Made by a program: the position numbers and the translations under genes. Shown one piece after another: positions 17,364 to 28,054 of a stretch of DNA of 47,077 nucleotides. Every line of letters begins with the position of its first letter. Position 1 is the stretch's first letter. The stretch covers positions 1 through 47,077 of the forward strand of contig JAIXOZ010000108.1 of assembly GCA_027486495.1 (NCBI GenBank), written 5' to 3'. The notes under the pieces were generated by a model, which was not told where the DNA came from, made no database searches, and worked only from the letters and a program-made list of their open reading frames with translations. Source of the DNA: Comamonadaceae bacterium. Lineage in GTDB: Bacteria; Pseudomonadota; Gammaproteobacteria; Burkholderiales; Burkholderiaceae_C.

Positions 17364-18704
17364 TCAGCTGGATTCTTTGTCCGCAAAAGGATTTGTAGAT
17401 GTTTTCATTTCAATTCGCAAGGGCGTACCGGATAAATTAAAGGCCTTGCGAAAGCGCCCTTCCAAAAAGCGCTTGTAGGTGTCGGTGACGTGTTCCAGCG
17501 AATTGCCATGGATCACGATCACGGGCGGGTTCATGCCGCCTTGGTGGGCGTATCGCATTTTGGGGCGGAACATGCCGCCACGTTGGGGGCTCTGAAACTG
17601 CACGGCCTCTAACAACAAACGCGTCAGAATGGGCGTGCTCATTTTGCACATGGCCGACTTGTGCGCCTGCACAATCGAGGCCCAGACAGGACCCAGACCC
17701 TGACGTTTTTTGGCCGAGATGAAGTGCATGTTGGCAAAGCTCAAAAACGGCAAACGGTTTTCAATCGAGCGCTGAACCAGCTGGCGCTGGTATTCGTCAA
17801 CCGCATCCCATTTGTTCACGGCCAGCACCATGGCGCGGCCGCTTTCCAGCGCATAACCGGCGATGTGGGCGTCCTGGTCGGTCACGCCCTGCTCCGCGTC
17901 GAGCAAGAGCAAAACCACGTTGGCCGACTCAATGGCCTGAAGGGTTTTGACCACCGAGAACTTTTCGATGGCCTCAAACACCTTGCCTTTGCGGCGCAAA
18001 CCGGCGGTGTCGATCAGCTCAAACTTCTGGCCTTGACGCTCAAAGGGCACGCTGATCGCATCTCGTGTGGTGCCCGGCATGTCGAAAGCCACCAGGCGCT
18101 CTTCGCCCAGCCAGGTGTTGATCAGGGTGGACTTGCCCACGTTCGGACGACCGGCCACGGCCAGCTTAATGACCGAGGGGTCTTCTTCGGTCTCTTCGGG
18201 TTCGTCGGGCAAATTCAGCGACTCGAATGCCAACTCCACCAGCCCGCGTGTGCCCTGCCCGTGCGCGGCCGAGATGGCGATCACCTCGCCCAAACCCAGT
18301 TCATAGAACTCGGTCAGCTGGATGCCTTCGAGCATGCCCTCGGCCTTGTTGGCCACCAACAAGCACGGCTTGCCGATCTTGCGCAGGTATTTGGCAATGT
18401 CATGGTCTTGGGCCGACAAGCCACCACGGGCGTCGACCACAAAAATGACCATGTCAGCCTCGGCCACAGCCTGCTGGGTCTGCTTGGCCATCTCTTTGTA
18501 AATGCCCGCACTGGCATCGGGCTCAAAACCGCCCGTGTCAATGACGATGAATTCCTGACGGCCTTGTTTGCCATTGCCGTAATGGCGGTCCCGGGTCAAG
18601 CCTGCGAAATCGGCCACGATGGCATCCCGGCTCTTGGTGAGGCGATTGAACAGCGTGGATTTGCCCACATTGGGGCGGCCTACAAGGGCCAATACAGGTT
18701 TCAC
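17364..18704 (-). CDS. der: Ribosome biogenesis GTPase Der (EngA), GTG start
   Basis: A 446-residue protein with two tandem G domains, unique to Der: [20 protein letters not shown] near residue 9 and [20 protein letters not shown] near residue 185. Each has its own G3 and G4 motifs (DTGGF/NKAEG and DTAGLR/NKWD), followed by a KH-like C-terminal domain. It is essential for 50S subunit maturation. The start codon is GTG at 18704 ([16 protein letters not shown]), agreeing with the family N-terminus. bamB ends 19 bp upstream, the same order as E. coli (bamB-der). Confidence 0.96.
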   Translation of the reverse strand: MKPVLALVGRPNVGKSTLFNRLTKSRDAIVADFAGLTRDRHYGNGKQGRQEFIVIDTGGFEPDASAGIYKEMAKQTQQAVAEADMVIFVVDARGGLSAQDHDIAKYLRKIGKPCLLVANKAEGMLEGIQLTEFYELGLGEVIAISAAHGQGTRGLVELAFESLNLPDEPEETEEDPSVIKLAVAGRPNVGKSTLINTWLGEERLVAFDMPGTTRDAISVPFERQGQKFELIDTAGLRRKGKVFEAIEKFSVVKTLQAIESANVVLLLLDAEQGVTDQDAHIAGYALESGRAMVLAVNKWDAVDEYQRQLVQRSIENRLPFLSFANMHFISAKKRQGLGPVWASIVQAHKSAMCKMSTPILTRLLLEAVQFQSPQRGGMFRPKMRYAHQGGMNPPVIVIHGNSLEHVTDTYKRFLEGRFRKAFNLSGTPLRIEMKTSTNPFADKESS

Positions 18705-18723
18705 TTAAAAATTTTCCGATCCA

Positions 18724-19857
18724 TCATTCAGGGCGAAATCCGAAGACGCCCCCGGTGCGTGTCACCACCACCAAGGTCTGACCCACGGCCACGGGTCGGC
18801 CCGTGATGGCGCTCCCATCGGTGGCGATGCGCTGCAAAGGTTGTCCGTTTTGGGGCGAGAGTGCATGCACCCAGCCCTCCTGATCCCCCACCACCAAGGC
18901 TTGGCCCCAAGCCAGAGGTAGGCTCAGGCCACGAAATCGCAAAGCTTCTTGCGACCACAGCGGTACGCCCGAAGTGCGTTGCCAAGCTTGCAGCTTGCCA
19001 TCCGACTCGACGCCCCACAGGGTTTGGGCGTCACCGTCCAAGCCTTGGTGACCGTTGGCGGGGCGGCTCCAGGCCATGCGACCACTGGTTCCATCGACAC
19101 AGGACACCGAAGTTTGGAATGCCCGAACGCACAACGAATTGCCCACACGGCTGGCCCCAGCCACCACATCAACCAGACGCTCAACTTCGTTGGTGCCTCG
19201 GGTGCTTCCCACCAGAGTTTCCCAGCGCACAGCACCTGTCAAAGGGTTCAGGGAGACCAAACGCCCACCCCAGCCGACCAGCAACTGGTCAGCCACAGGG
19301 ATCAGCAAACCGGCCTGGCGCAGCACCAGCGGGTCCACAGGGCGCTGCTGGGTCCAGAGTTTTTGGCCTGTGGCCCCATCAAACGCACTCACGGCACGGT
19401 CGCCTGTCAAGACAAACACACGAGCACCAGCCACCAAAGGCGGCGTGTAAGACAAGGCTGGCAAAGCTTGACGCCAAAGGACACGGCCTGCCTCTACCGT
19501 GACCAGTTCGTTGTTGCGCGTGACCACTGCAAAGCGCTGGCCATCACCACCAACGCCTGCCTGAATGGGTGCGCCCAGGTTCAGACGCCAAACATCTCGG
19601 CCATTGGCTGCATCGATCAGCGCCAACTGGCCCTGGCTGGAGGCCACAGCCACCTGCTGGCCATGCACCGAGGCCATGAGCGGGGTGGTGACCTCACCAA
19701 TCTGGTTGGTCCAGGCTTTTTGCAGCTTGAACGTGCCGCTGACGGCAGGCAGAGGGGAAGGTTGCGGTTTGTCAAGCCCACTCGAGCAAGCCGACAACAC
19801 ACCCAAGCTGGCCACAGCCAACCAACGGGTCCAGGCAGAAGTCAACAAAGGGGTCAC
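18724..19857 (-). CDS. bamB: Outer-membrane assembly lipoprotein BamB, GTG start
   Basis: A 377-residue lipoprotein of the BAM complex that inserts beta-barrel proteins into the outer membrane. The signal peptide ends in the lipobox LSAC (Cys24). The rest is a PQQ-like beta-propeller with repeated blades ending in patterns such as GRDVWRLNLGAPIQAGV, GQKLWTQQRPV and GAVRWETLV. The GTG start overlaps the TGA of the upstream yfgM gene as GTGA, pointing to coupled translation. A longer reading would overlap yfgM and displace the signal peptide. Order yfgM-bamB-der equals that of E. coli. Confidence 0.94.
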   Translation of the reverse strand: MTPLLTSAWTRWLAVASLGVLSACSSGLDKPQPSPLPAVSGTFKLQKAWTNQIGEVTTPLMASVHGQQVAVASSQGQLALIDAANGRDVWRLNLGAPIQAGVGGDGQRFAVVTRNNELVTVEAGRVLWRQALPALSYTPPLVAGARVFVLTGDRAVSAFDGATGQKLWTQQRPVDPLVLRQAGLLIPVADQLLVGWGGRLVSLNPLTGAVRWETLVGSTRGTNEVERLVDVVAGASRVGNSLCVRAFQTSVSCVDGTSGRMAWSRPANGHQGLDGDAQTLWGVESDGKLQAWQRTSGVPLWSQEALRFRGLSLPLAWGQALVVGDQEGWVHALSPQNGQPLQRIATDGSAITGRPVAVGQTLVVVTRTGGVFGFRPE

Positions 19858-20534
19858 TTGGCGTTTCCTGTGGCAGTTGCAGGGTTGGCCGCTTGCGGGT
19901 CCAGGCCCAAGGCATTGAGCTTGGCTTGCACCAAACGGCGGTAATCCGGGATCTCTTCGAGCTGCAACCAAGCGCTTTGGTATGCACTGATCGCTTCGAC
20001 TTTTTGGCCTTTGGCCTGCAGGACGTCACCCCGCAAGTCGGCGGCCAAACCCGCCATGGCCGGAGTAAAAGGCTGGCTCAATTGCGCCAGAGCGTCATCG
20101 GCTTGGTTGGCATCAAGCATAAGACCCGCCAAACGCAAACGGGCAATGTCCTTCATGGCGGGGTCAGGGGCGCCATCGGCCACCCACTTAAGCGCAGCAC
20201 GGGCCGCATCGGCCTTGTCTTTGGCCTGCAAAGCCTTGGCCGCTAGCAAAGCAGCTTGGTGCGCGTAATGCGTGCTGCCAAACTTGTCTTTCATGTCGGC
20301 CAAGCTTCGCTCGACCCGGGCGACATCTCCGCCGATGACCGCGCGCTCGACCTCGTCAAACAACACGGCCGCTTTGGCCGCTTGGCTGCGTTGCCAGTAT
20401 TGGTAACCATTCCAAGCAGCGTAGCTGCCCAACACGACGATCAGGACCCAGGAGATCAGATTGCCGTATTTCTTCCAGAAGTGTTTGATCTGGTCGAGTT
20501 GTTCTTGTTCTTCAAGGTCGAGGGCTTTGGCCAT
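19854..20534 (-). CDS. yfgM: YfgM-like ancillary SecYEG translocon protein (UPF0070)
   Basis: A 226-residue inner-membrane protein with a short cytoplasmic segment MAKALDLEEQEQLDQIKHFW, one membrane segment (LISWVLIVVLGSYAAWNGY) and a periplasmic TPR-like helical domain with many Ala-rich helices. The LDLEEQEQL opening is the hallmark of YfgM. In E. coli it associates with SecYEG and the chaperone PpiD and helps hand proteins to periplasmic chaperones. Start at 20534 is preferred for the family N-terminus; an ATG two codons upstream at 20540 is also in frame. Between hisS and bamB, as in E. coli. Confidence 0.9.
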   Translation of the reverse strand: MAKALDLEEQEQLDQIKHFWKKYGNLISWVLIVVLGSYAAWNGYQYWQRSQAAKAAVLFDEVERAVIGGDVARVERSLADMKDKFGSTHYAHQAALLAAKALQAKDKADAARAALKWVADGAPDPAMKDIARLRLAGLMLDANQADDALAQLSQPFTPAMAGLAADLRGDVLQAKGQKVEAISAYQSAWLQLEEIPDYRRLVQAKLNALGLDPQAANPATATGNAK

Positions 20535-20558
20535 GGTCATTAAAAGTAATTGAGCGCA

Positions 20559-21887
20559 TCAAAGCGCGGATTGTAGGCTGTGGGCCCATGCGGACACCGT
20601 GCTCAGCGCCTCGGTGCGCTGAGCACCTGCGCCGTCGCGCAGCGATTTGACCGCCACCAGGCCTTGGGCCAATTCTTCGGCACCGAAAACCAAGGCGAAA
20701 CGCGCACCCGAGGCATCGGCTTTTTTGAACTGGGACTTCATGCTGCCCATGCCGTCACCACTGCCTGCGTGCATTTGGACCGAGACACCTTGGGCACGCA
20801 AGGTTTGCAGCACTTGCATGGCCACGGGCAAGGCGGCGGTCTCCGGAATGATGGCGTAGACATCGGGGGACAAGTCGGGCAAGGCCTCGCCCCGCTCCTT
20901 GATCAGTTCGAGCACGCGCTCGACCCCCAAAGCCCAGCCCACGGCAGGCGACGGCTTACCGCCGACCTGCTCAACAAGGTAGTCATACCGACCCCCGCCG
21001 CAAATGGTGCCTTGCGAGCCCAAGCTGGTGGTGATGAATTCAAACACCGTGAGGTTGTAGTAATCCATGCCGCGCACCAAGCGCGGGTTAATGCTGTAAA
21101 CCACGCCATTGGCATCCAAAATGGCTTTGACGGCGTTGAAGTGTGCCAAAGAGGCCTCACCCAAAAAATCGAGCAAACGGGGAGCGGCCTCGACCACGCT
21201 TTGCATGGCCGGATTCTTGGTGTCCAGAATGCGCAGCGGGTTGCTGTGCAGCCGGCGCTTGGCCTCTTCGTCCAGTGCATCGCTGTGCTGTTCCAAGTGG
21301 GCGATCAAGGCGGCGCGGTGGGCTTGGCGCTCGGCGGGCTGGCCCAAGCTGTTGAGTTCCAAGCGCACATCATTCAGGCCCAACACCTTCCACAGGTCGT
21401 TGGCCAACAAGATCAGCTCCGCATCGACCTCGGCGCAGCCAAAACCCAACACCTCGGCACCGACTTGGTGAAATTGGCGGTAGCGGCCGCGCTGCGGGCG
21501 CTCGTGGCGGAACATGGGGCCCATGTAATAAAGGCGTTTGCCGCCTTCGTACAGCAGGTTGTGTTCGACGACCGAGCGCACCAGCCCTGCAGTCCCTTCA
21601 GGGCGCAAGGTGAGTTGCTCGCCATTCAGGCGGTCTTCAAAGGAGTACATTTCCTTTTCGACGATGTCGGTCACCTCGCCCAAGCCGCGCACAAACAGCG
21701 CTGTCGGCTCGACGATGGGCAAGCGCACATTGCGGTAGGCGTAGCGCGCCATCAAACTGCGAACCTGGCCCTCCAGCCACTCCCAGCGGGCCGAATCGGG
21801 CGGCAGGATGTCGTTCATGCCCTTGACGCCAACCAGCTTCTGGGCTTTGACAGTCTTGGACATGTTTTCTTTCACCGATTCACTCAT
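20559..21887 (-). CDS. hisS: Histidyl-tRNA synthetase
   Basis: A 442-residue class II synthetase that charges tRNA-His. Motif 2 [21 protein letters not shown], the histidine-binding [14 protein letters not shown] region and motif 3 [12 protein letters not shown] are intact, and a C-terminal anticodon domain follows. The ATG at 21887 overlaps the ispG TGA (ATGA). A second in-frame ATG eight codons later ([10 protein letters not shown]) could also serve. It is distinct from the HisZ paralogue encoded 7 kb downstream, which lacks these motifs. Confidence 0.96.
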   Translation of the reverse strand: MSESVKENMSKTVKAQKLVGVKGMNDILPPDSARWEWLEGQVRSLMARYAYRNVRLPIVEPTALFVRGLGEVTDIVEKEMYSFEDRLNGEQLTLRPEGTAGLVRSVVEHNLLYEGGKRLYYMGPMFRHERPQRGRYRQFHQVGAEVLGFGCAEVDAELILLANDLWKVLGLNDVRLELNSLGQPAERQAHRAALIAHLEQHSDALDEEAKRRLHSNPLRILDTKNPAMQSVVEAAPRLLDFLGEASLAHFNAVKAILDANGVVYSINPRLVRGMDYYNLTVFEFITTSLGSQGTICGGGRYDYLVEQVGGKPSPAVGWALGVERVLELIKERGEALPDLSPDVYAIIPETAALPVAMQVLQTLRAQGVSVQMHAGSGDGMGSMKSQFKKADASGARFALVFGAEELAQGLVAVKSLRDGAGAQRTEALSTVSAWAHSLQSAL

Positions 21888-23173
21888 TTTTTCTCAGCAG
21901 ATCCGGAACCAAAACGGTTCTCAATGTAGTTTTCAACCAGCACCTGAAACTCTTGCGCAATGCCTTCGCCGCGCAGCGTCAGGCGCTTCTCGCCGTCGAT
22001 GAAGACCGGCGCAGCGGGCGCTTCACCGGTGCCCGGAAGGCTGATGCCGATGTCGGCGTGTTTGCTTTCACCGGGGCCATTCACGATGCAGCCCATCACC
22101 GCCACCTTGAGGTTTTCCACCCCCGGGTAGCGCGCACGCCAGACGGGCATTTGGGCCCGCAAAAAGTCGTCGATTTGCTTGGCCAACTCCTGGAAGGTGC
22201 TGCTGGTGGTGCGGCCGCAGCCAGGGCAAGCGGTGACGCTGGGCACAAAGATACGCAAGCCCAGCGACTGCAAAATCTCGGACGCGATCACCACCTCTTG
22301 CGTGCGGGCTTCGCCTGGCTGAGGTGTGAGCGAGACACGGATGGTGTCGCCGATGCCTTCTTGCAGCAGCACCGACAAAGCGGTGGCCGAAGCCACTGTC
22401 CCCTTGGTGCCCATGCCTGCTTCGGTCAGGCCCAGGTGGAGGGCATAGTCGGTGCGCCGACCCAGCTCGCGGTAGACCGAAATCAAATCTTGAACGCCCG
22501 AGACCTTGCACGACAAGGCGATTTGGTCGCCATTGAGGCCCATGGCCTCGGCACGCTGGGCGGACGAAATGGCCGAAGAAATCAGCGCCTCGTACATGAC
22601 CTGGCGTGCTTCCCAAGGATTGGCGCGTTGGCTATTGACGTCCATCAATTCGGCCAGCAACTCCTGGTCGAGGCTGCCCCAATTCACGCCGATGCGGATG
22701 GCTTTGTTCCATCGCATGGCCGCTTCGATCATCTGGCCGAACTGCACATCGCGCTTGTCCCCCTTGCCCACGTTGCCGGGGTTGATGCGGTATTTGGACA
22801 AGGCTTCGGCACATGCCGGGTAATCGGTGAGCAAGCGGTGGCCGTTGTAATGGAAGTCGCCGATCAGCGGGACATCGATGCCCATTTTGTCGAGCTGGTC
22901 GCGGATGTGCGGCACGGCCTCAGCGGCTTCGGGAGTGTTGACGGTGATGCGCACCATCTCGGAGCCGGCAACGGCCAGTTCCTTGACCTGAATGGCCGTG
23001 CCGATCACATCGACCGTGTCGGTGTTGGTCATGGACTGCACGCGCACCGGAGCGCCACCGCCGACGGTGACGATGCGTGAGCCCCAGACCACTTGGGACT
23101 GGCGGCTGCGCCTGACTGCAGGGCGGGCAATGGCGATAGGCTCAGGGCTAAGGGGAAAGTCAGCAGCGGACAT
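21884..23173 (-). CDS. ispG: 4-hydroxy-3-methylbut-2-enyl diphosphate synthase IspG
   Basis: A 429-residue iron-sulfur enzyme of the MEP isoprenoid pathway that converts MEcPP to HMBPP. The TIM-barrel part has [20 protein letters not shown] and [12 protein letters not shown]. The 4Fe-4S ligands are in [16 protein letters not shown] and [16 protein letters not shown]. It starts with an AAGGAG site located in the end of rodZ, three bases away. It is slightly longer than the E. coli enzyme (372 residues), as in other betaproteobacteria, the extra length lying mainly in the middle (around the segment with [20 protein letters not shown]). Confidence 0.95.
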   Translation of the reverse strand: MSAADFPLSPEPIAIARPAVRRSRQSQVVWGSRIVTVGGGAPVRVQSMTNTDTVDVIGTAIQVKELAVAGSEMVRITVNTPEAAEAVPHIRDQLDKMGIDVPLIGDFHYNGHRLLTDYPACAEALSKYRINPGNVGKGDKRDVQFGQMIEAAMRWNKAIRIGVNWGSLDQELLAELMDVNSQRANPWEARQVMYEALISSAISSAQRAEAMGLNGDQIALSCKVSGVQDLISVYRELGRRTDYALHLGLTEAGMGTKGTVASATALSVLLQEGIGDTIRVSLTPQPGEARTQEVVIASEILQSLGLRIFVPSVTACPGCGRTTSSTFQELAKQIDDFLRAQMPVWRARYPGVENLKVAVMGCIVNGPGESKHADIGISLPGTGEAPAAPVFIDGEKRLTLRGEGIAQEFQVLVENYIENRFGSGSAEKK

Positions 23174-23176
23174 GGT

Positions 23177-24148
23177 TCACTCCTTCACTTCAAAACGGGC
23201 CACGGTAGACTGGGTGTGGGGCTTGAGGTCAAACGCTTGACCGCGCAAGGTGGCGGTGACCACTTGTGCTCGGCCCACCACCACATTGACCGGCAAGGGG
23301 CTTTGGATGCGGGCGCTTTCACCGGCCTTGACCACACCGCTCCAGACGACCGCTTTTTGCGCATTGCGCACTTCCAGCCAGCTGTCGGCCGTGGCAAAAA
23401 ACACCCATTCGGGGCCAGGACCAAAGGGTGCCACATCGACGCTTGACGAGGCTTGTGCGGCTGGAGCGGTCTGAACTGGGGTGGGCAAAGCCGCAGCGGT
23501 CGCGGTGACCTGTGTGGTCGCAGAAGCAGACACCGCCGATGGGGCGGCAGCGGCGGTGGTTGCGAAGACATCGGTCAAAGGCGATGTTGTGCCAAGCACC
23601 ATCGCAGGCGCGACCACCATGGGCTCATTGGCTTCCTGAGAAACCGCCTCATCGGCCATCAAGGCTTTGACATCGTCCAACCAAGCCCACTGCGAAGGGG
23701 CGGGCAACCACAAAAATGCGCCCGTCAAAAACAGCATGAGGGTTGCACCCCAGAATACTTTGGAAGAGACCATGAGGCCCCAAGGAATGCTGCTGATGCC
23801 CAGAGAAGACTCGGACCCCTCTGGTTCGATCGAGCTTCGAAGAGGCTCCAGTTGGGCACTTGTTTGCGGCAGGAGCGCCAAAATCGGCGCAGAGTCGGTT
23901 TGCAGGTGACGACACACGCTAGAGGCCAGACCCCGGTAAAAAACGGGGCCTTTGCCCGGATCGAGCTCATCGGCCTCCAAAGCCTCCAGTTGTCGAACCG
24001 GGACTTTCAAGGTGACCGACAAAACGGCCAGGTTTATGCCCGCTTTCAAACGCGCTTCTCGCAGCAACTGTCCGGCCGTCACGGCCAAAAAATGGGGATC
24101 AGGACTGACGGACTGGGCTTCGGACTCAGTGTTTAGGCTTGGTGTCAT
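23177..24148 (-). CDS. rodZ: RodZ-like cell-shape protein
   Basis: A 323-residue protein with an N-terminal helix-turn-helix of the HTH_25 type ([20 protein letters not shown]), which in RodZ binds MreB. One membrane segment follows ([19 protein letters not shown]), then a long Ala/Thr/Pro linker and a C-terminal periplasmic DUF4115 domain ([20 protein letters not shown] to the end). RodZ connects the MreB cytoskeleton to the elongasome and keeps rod shape. The start overlaps rlmN by 23 bp, so translation is probably coupled. Order rlmN-rodZ-ispG-hisS is the same as in E. coli. Confidence 0.9.
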   Translation of the reverse strand: MTPSLNTESEAQSVSPDPHFLAVTAGQLLREARLKAGINLAVLSVTLKVPVRQLEALEADELDPGKGPVFYRGLASSVCRHLQTDSAPILALLPQTSAQLEPLRSSIEPEGSESSLGISSIPWGLMVSSKVFWGATLMLFLTGAFLWLPAPSQWAWLDDVKALMADEAVSQEANEPMVVAPAMVLGTTSPLTDVFATTAAAAPSAVSASATTQVTATAAALPTPVQTAPAAQASSSVDVAPFGPGPEWVFFATADSWLEVRNAQKAVVWSGVVKAGESARIQSPLPVNVVVGRAQVVTATLRGQAFDLKPHTQSTVARFEVKE

Positions 24149-25292
24149 GTCGGGGCTCCGAAAAAGTCAAAGCGGAAAGAGGCACCAAGGCAATGGTGCG
24201 CTGCTCGGCCATGCGCGCTTGCACTTGGGTGCGGTCTTTCACGTCACCGGCCAACTGACCGCAGGCGGCATCGATGTCGTCACCCCGGGTTTTACGCACG
24301 GTGGTGACCAAGCCCGCGTCTTGCAGCTGCTTGGCAAAGGCTTGCACACGGGCTTGAGATGAGCGCAGCAAACCCGAGGCTGGAAAGGGATTAAAGGGAA
24401 TCAGGTTGAACTTGCAGCGAAGGCCTTGACGGGCATGCTTTTGCACCAGGTCAATCAAGGCACTGGCGTGCTCGGGCTGGTCGTTGACGCCATCGAGCAT
24501 GCAGTACTCGAAGGTGATGAAGTCACGCGGCGCATGCGCCAAGTAGCCAATGCAAGCCTGCATGAGCTCATCGAGCGGGTATTTGCGGTTGAGCGGCACC
24601 AGGTTGTCGCGCAGCGCATCAAAAGGCGCGTGCAGCGAAACGGCCAAGGCCACGGGGCAATCGGTGGACAAGCGCTCGATCATGGGCACCACACCCGAAG
24701 TGGACACGGTGAGGCGGCGGCGCGACAGGCCATAACCGTGGTCGTCGAGCATGGCCCGCAAGGCGGGGACCAGGGCCGAGTAGTTTTGCAGCGGCTCCCC
24801 CATGCCCATCATCACCACATTGGAGATGACGCGTTCTGGCGTGTTCAGGTGTGTGCGCAAAAAATGCTCTGCGAACCACAGCTGCGCCAGAATCTCACCG
24901 GTGCTGAGGTTGCGACTAAAACCTTGGTGACCCGTTGAACAAAACCGGCAGCCCACTGCGCAACCGGCCTGGGAGGATATGCACAAGGTGCCCCGATCGT
25001 CTTCGGGGATGAACACCGATTCGATGGCATTGCCATCGCCGACATCAAACAACCATTTGATGGTGCCGTCGGCAGAAATGTGTTGGCTGATCACGGGCAA
25101 GGCTGTGACGTGCGCATGGGACTGGAGCTTTTGGCGCAAGGACTTGGCCAGATCGCTCATTTGATCAAAATCCGCAGCGCCCCGCTGGTGAATCCAGCGG
25201 AACAACTGGGTGGCCCGAAAGCGCTTTTCGCCCAGACCTTCGCAAAAGACGGCCAAACCTTCCAGATCGAATTCGAGAAGGTTGGTCGTCAT
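24126..25292 (-). CDS. rlmN: Dual-specificity RNA methyltransferase RlmN
   Basis: A 388-residue radical SAM enzyme that methylates C2 of adenosine 2503 in 23S rRNA and A37 in certain tRNAs. The cluster-binding CxxxCxxC is CAVGCRFC inside [16 protein letters not shown], and a late conserved cysteine that forms the methyl-carrying intermediate is in [13 protein letters not shown]. The [14 protein letters not shown] block is also typical. No strong ribosome site is visible before the ATG at 25292. The 3' end overlaps rodZ by 23 bp, and ndk lies 39 bp upstream. Confidence 0.95.
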   Translation of the reverse strand: MTTNLLEFDLEGLAVFCEGLGEKRFRATQLFRWIHQRGAADFDQMSDLAKSLRQKLQSHAHVTALPVISQHISADGTIKWLFDVGDGNAIESVFIPEDDRGTLCISSQAGCAVGCRFCSTGHQGFSRNLSTGEILAQLWFAEHFLRTHLNTPERVISNVVMMGMGEPLQNYSALVPALRAMLDDHGYGLSRRRLTVSTSGVVPMIERLSTDCPVALAVSLHAPFDALRDNLVPLNRKYPLDELMQACIGYLAHAPRDFITFEYCMLDGVNDQPEHASALIDLVQKHARQGLRCKFNLIPFNPFPASGLLRSSQARVQAFAKQLQDAGLVTTVRKTRGDDIDAACGQLAGDVKDRTQVQARMAEQRTIALVPLSALTFSEPRHDTKPKH

Positions 25293-25331
25293 GAGGTCGG
25301 GGCGCAGGGGCGCGTGCGGTCCGCGACGCGA

Positions 25332-25757
25332 TCAGCGTGCGTAAACGTTCATGCCGGGGAAGAAGAACGCCACTTCAGCGGCAGCGGTTTCAGGGGCGTC
25401 AGAGCCGTGCACGGCGTTGGCGTCGATGCTGTCAGCAAAGTCAGCGCGGATGGTGCCTGCAGCGGCCTTCTTGGGATCGGTTGCGCCCATCAGATCGCGG
25501 TTTTTGGCAATCGCGTTCTCGCCTTCCAAGGCCTGGATCATGACGGGGCCGGAAACCATGAAGTCCACCAGGTCCTTGAAGAAAGGACGCTCTTTGTGCA
25601 CGCCGTAGAACTGCTCGGCTTCGCCGCGCGAGAGGTGGGCCATCTTGGCAGCGACCACTTTTAGGCCAGCGGCTTCAAAACGGGCGTAGATCTGGCCGAT
25701 GACGTTCTTGGCGACGGCGTCGGGCTTGATGATGGAGAGGGTGCGTTCGATGGCCAT
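25332..25757 (-). CDS. ndk: Nucleoside diphosphate kinase
   Basis: A 141-residue enzyme that balances NTP and dNTP pools by transferring the gamma phosphate through a phosphohistidine, here His117 in [12 protein letters not shown]. The N-terminus [18 protein letters not shown] and the full length are normal. The ATG at 25757 has a clean ACAGGAAA site; an in-frame ATG 33 bases upstream lacks this. It begins the long cluster running to purA. A 162-bp spacer separates it from rluB, with a TAGAAT box at 25820-25815 as a possible -10 element but no good -35. Confidence 0.96.
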   Translation of the reverse strand: MAIERTLSIIKPDAVAKNVIGQIYARFEAAGLKVVAAKMAHLSRGEAEQFYGVHKERPFFKDLVDFMVSGPVMIQALEGENAIAKNRDLMGATDPKKAAAGTIRADFADSIDANAVHGSDAPETAAAEVAFFFPGMNVYAR

Positions 25758-25814
25758 TTGATTTCCTGTTGCGAAAGTATAAGAAAGCATTTTTGCCCAG
25801 CGGCAAAGCCCGTT

Positions 25815-25820
25815 ATTCTA
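25815..25820 (-). promoter_or_regulatory. Possible -10 box of ndk
   Basis: TAGAAT on the minus strand matches the sigma-70 -10 consensus at five of six bases, about 58 bases before the ndk ATG, in the only sizeable gap upstream of the long cluster. No convincing -35 lies at 16-18 bases, so the call is tentative. Confidence 0.3.
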
Positions 25821-25919
25821 ACCTGAGCGGTGCAGGCAAAAGGCCTGTACACAGCAGGGTCAAGAAGGCATTGACACAGAGCGTTCCAGACAAGGCCGCC
25901 AGCGCCCCAAAGTGCAGCC

Positions 25920-27125
25920 TCAGCGGCTTCGGCCTGAACCACCGCGCCCGCCACGACCGGGTCCGCCCGGGGTGTTTTTGAGGCGGTTAAAACTCTCAGC
26001 GCCAATGTACTTGGCCTCACTCTTGGGCGCATCGGATTTGGCGTGCAGCCCGGAGCCACCAGGGGCCTGGTTGGGTTTGGCTGCAGGTTTGGCTCGGGGC
26101 ACAGCGGTGCCCGCCCTGCCCTGTCCACCTGTGCGCGGGCGGCGGTCGTTGCGATTGGTGCGCGTGGCGGGCTCGGTCACTGGACGGGGGCGTTCGCTGC
26201 TGCCTGCTGCGCGCATCAGCGAGCGAATGTCCGCCTCGTCCAGCTCCAACCAAGCGCCCCTGCGCAAGCCGTGCGGCAGCACCATCGCGCCATAGCGGAT
26301 GCGAATGAGTCGGCTGACCGCGTGGCCTACGGCTTCCATCATGCGGCGCACCTCGCGGTTACGGCCTTCGGAAATGGTCACGCGGTACCAGCAGTTAGAG
26401 CCTTCTCCACCGCCATCTTCGATGGAGCCAAACTGGGCTGGGCCATCGTCGAGCATCACACCGTCCAGCAGTTTTTGCTTTTCGTCCTTGCTCAGAGCGC
26501 CCAGAACACGCACGGCGTACTCGCGCTCCAGACCAAAACGCGGGTGCATGAGCTGGTTAGCCAACTCGCCCGAGCTGGTAAACAGCAGCAGACCTTCGGT
26601 GTTCAGATCCAGGCGGCCCACAGACTGCCATTTGCCGTTTTGCAGGCGTGGCAGCTTGCGAAACACCGAGGGGCGATTTTGCGGGTCATCGTGGCTGACG
26701 ATCTCGCCTGCGGGCTTGTGGTAGGCAATCACACGGGCGGGCGGTGGGTCAATGCGGATGCGGATCGGCTTGCCGTCGACCTTGATTTGGTCACCGTATT
26801 GCACGCGCTGACCGACGTGGGCAGGCTCGTTGTTCACGGCGATGCGGCCTTCGGTGATGAGTTTTTCCATCTCCAGGCGTGAGCCCATGCCCGCTTGGGC
26901 CAGAACCTTGTGCAGTTTGGGCGAGTCGGTCTGGGGCGCGAGCACGCGCTTGCCCAGGTCTTGCGCCACTTCTTCGTCAGCGCCCTCGTCATCGAACTGG
27001 CCTGAGACCACATCGGCCAGGTCAATGGCTTTGTAAAGCGCTGGGGCCGCTGTGGTTGCACCGGTTTTGCGGGCGGCATACACGCCAGGGCGCTGGCCCT
27101 TTGCGCTGGAAGACGAATCGTTCAT
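25920..27125 (-). CDS. rluB: 23S rRNA pseudouridine synthase RluB
   Basis: A 401-residue protein: ~65 residues of variable N-terminus, an S4 RNA-binding domain ([20 protein letters not shown]), then the RsuA/RluB catalytic domain with the nucleophile Asp in [17 protein letters not shown] and the [16 protein letters not shown] motif. RluB makes pseudouridine 2605 in helix 93 of 23S rRNA (E. coli numbering). The last ~75 residues are low-complexity and rich in Arg, Gly, Pro and Ala, as in other RluB tails, and may bind RNA without fixed structure. The ATG overlaps the scpB TGA (ATGA), indicating an scpB-rluB transcript. Confidence 0.92.
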   Translation of the reverse strand: MNDSSSSAKGQRPGVYAARKTGATTAAPALYKAIDLADVVSGQFDDEGADEEVAQDLGKRVLAPQTDSPKLHKVLAQAGMGSRLEMEKLITEGRIAVNNEPAHVGQRVQYGDQIKVDGKPIRIRIDPPPARVIAYHKPAGEIVSHDDPQNRPSVFRKLPRLQNGKWQSVGRLDLNTEGLLLFTSSGELANQLMHPRFGLEREYAVRVLGALSKDEKQKLLDGVMLDDGPAQFGSIEDGGGEGSNCWYRVTISEGRNREVRRMMEAVGHAVSRLIRIRYGAMVLPHGLRRGAWLELDEADIRSLMRAAGSSERPRPVTEPATRTNRNDRRPRTGGQGRAGTAVPRAKPAAKPNQAPGGSGLHAKSDAPKSEAKYIGAESFNRLKNTPGGPGRGGRGGSGRSR

Positions 27126-27925
27126 GTGGATGTGTTTTCTTGGCCGTGGCCGGGGTTGGCGGGGGCCGTATCGGGGTGATTGGCGTTAGGGGATGGTTCA
27201 GTGAGTGGGTCACTTGAAGACGTGTTGGACAGATCGATGGCCGGTTCGTCATGAGGAGCCATAGGGGCATCGTCAGCAGGCTCGGCTGCGCTGGGCTGGC
27301 CCGCCATCGTCAGCTCGGCCGAGTCGGCCGACTGGACCAAAGCCTCCTCGAGCGACAGGCTCGCTTGCGCGGGCGACTCGTCCAGCATGCCGGCCAGAGC
27401 CGACATGGGCGAGTCGACCTGGGAGAGCAAGGGCAATTGGTCCAGCGAGGCCAGGCCCAGATCGTCCAGAAACTGGCGGGTCGTTGCAAACAAGCTGGGA
27501 CGACCCACCGTTTCGCGGTGGCCAATGACCTCGACCCAGCCGCGGTCTTCGAGCTGTTTGATGATTTGCGAGCCAATGGTCACGCCGCGAATGTCTTCCA
27601 TGTCGCCCCGGGTGACCGGTTGACGGTAGGCGATGATGGCCAAGGTCTCCAGCACGGCGCGGGTGTATTTGGGGGGTTTTTCGGGGTGCAGGCGGTCCAG
27701 ATAAACCCGCAGCTCCGGGCGGCTTTGGAAGCGCCAGCCGCTGGCCACGCGGGAGAGCTCCAGGCCTTTGCCCGCCCATTCAAGTTCGAGCTCTTGCAGC
27801 ATCAGCCGCAGGGTGTCAGCCCCGAGCGCATCGTCAAACAGCACGCGCAAGTCGCGTAAGGACAATGGCTGGCCCGCTGTCAGCAGGGCCGTTTCCAGGA
27901 CACGCTTGGCTTGCGCCGTATTCAT
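27122..27925 (-). CDS. scpB: Segregation and condensation protein B (ScpB)
   Basis: A 267-residue protein whose first ~175 residues are the double winged-helix ScpB domain ([80 protein letters not shown]). It bridges ScpA and the SMC heads in the chromosome-organising complex. The remaining ~90 residues are acidic, Ser/Pro-rich and probably disordered, longer than in the Bacillus protein. scpA is not adjacent in this window. It is the first gene of an scpB-rluB pair, separated from rluD by two terminator-like hairpins. Confidence 0.93.
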   Translation of the reverse strand: MNTAQAKRVLETALLTAGQPLSLRDLRVLFDDALGADTLRLMLQELELEWAGKGLELSRVASGWRFQSRPELRVYLDRLHPEKPPKYTRAVLETLAIIAYRQPVTRGDMEDIRGVTIGSQIIKQLEDRGWVEVIGHRETVGRPSLFATTRQFLDDLGLASLDQLPLLSQVDSPMSALAGMLDESPAQASLSLEEALVQSADSAELTMAGQPSAAEPADDAPMAPHDEPAIDLSNTSSSDPLTEPSPNANHPDTAPANPGHGQENTST

Positions 27926-27944
27926 GGTGTCGGTCTTTCGGAAA

Positions 27945-27985
27945 AAAACGCCTCACGGCGTGGTGGCAAAACGCCTCACGGCGTG
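27945..27985 (-). terminator. Tandem repeated terminator hairpins between rluD and scpB
   Basis: Two exact copies of the 18-base unit AAAACGCCTCACGGCGTG lie at 27945-27962 and 27968-27985. On the minus strand each reads as a 5-bp stem (ACGCC/GGCGT) with a GTGA loop followed by T residues, four after the first hairpin met and seven after the second. The position, 70 bp beyond the rluD stop, fits an intrinsic terminator duplicated in tandem. Confidence 0.6.
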
Positions 27986-28054
27986 TCGAAATGAAGGCAT
28001 AGTCCGGAGACCGGCTTGCATCAGGCGCTTGGGCTGAGCCCACCCAAAGGTGCT

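Noticed and set aside
20580-21929. 449-codon open frame opposite hisS
   Set aside because: Antisense shadow of an intact hisS with low-complexity His/Gln-rich translation.
25661-26128. Extra gene between ndk and rluB
   Set aside because: The open frame overlaps both ndk and the RluB tail in another frame, and its translation has no features; the gap itself holds only a weak -10-like box and a short hairpin.
27945-27985. Possible CRISPR array from the repeated 18-base unit
   Set aside because: Only two copies with a 5-base spacer and hairpin/T-run structure; no cas genes in the window. A tandem terminator explains it better.
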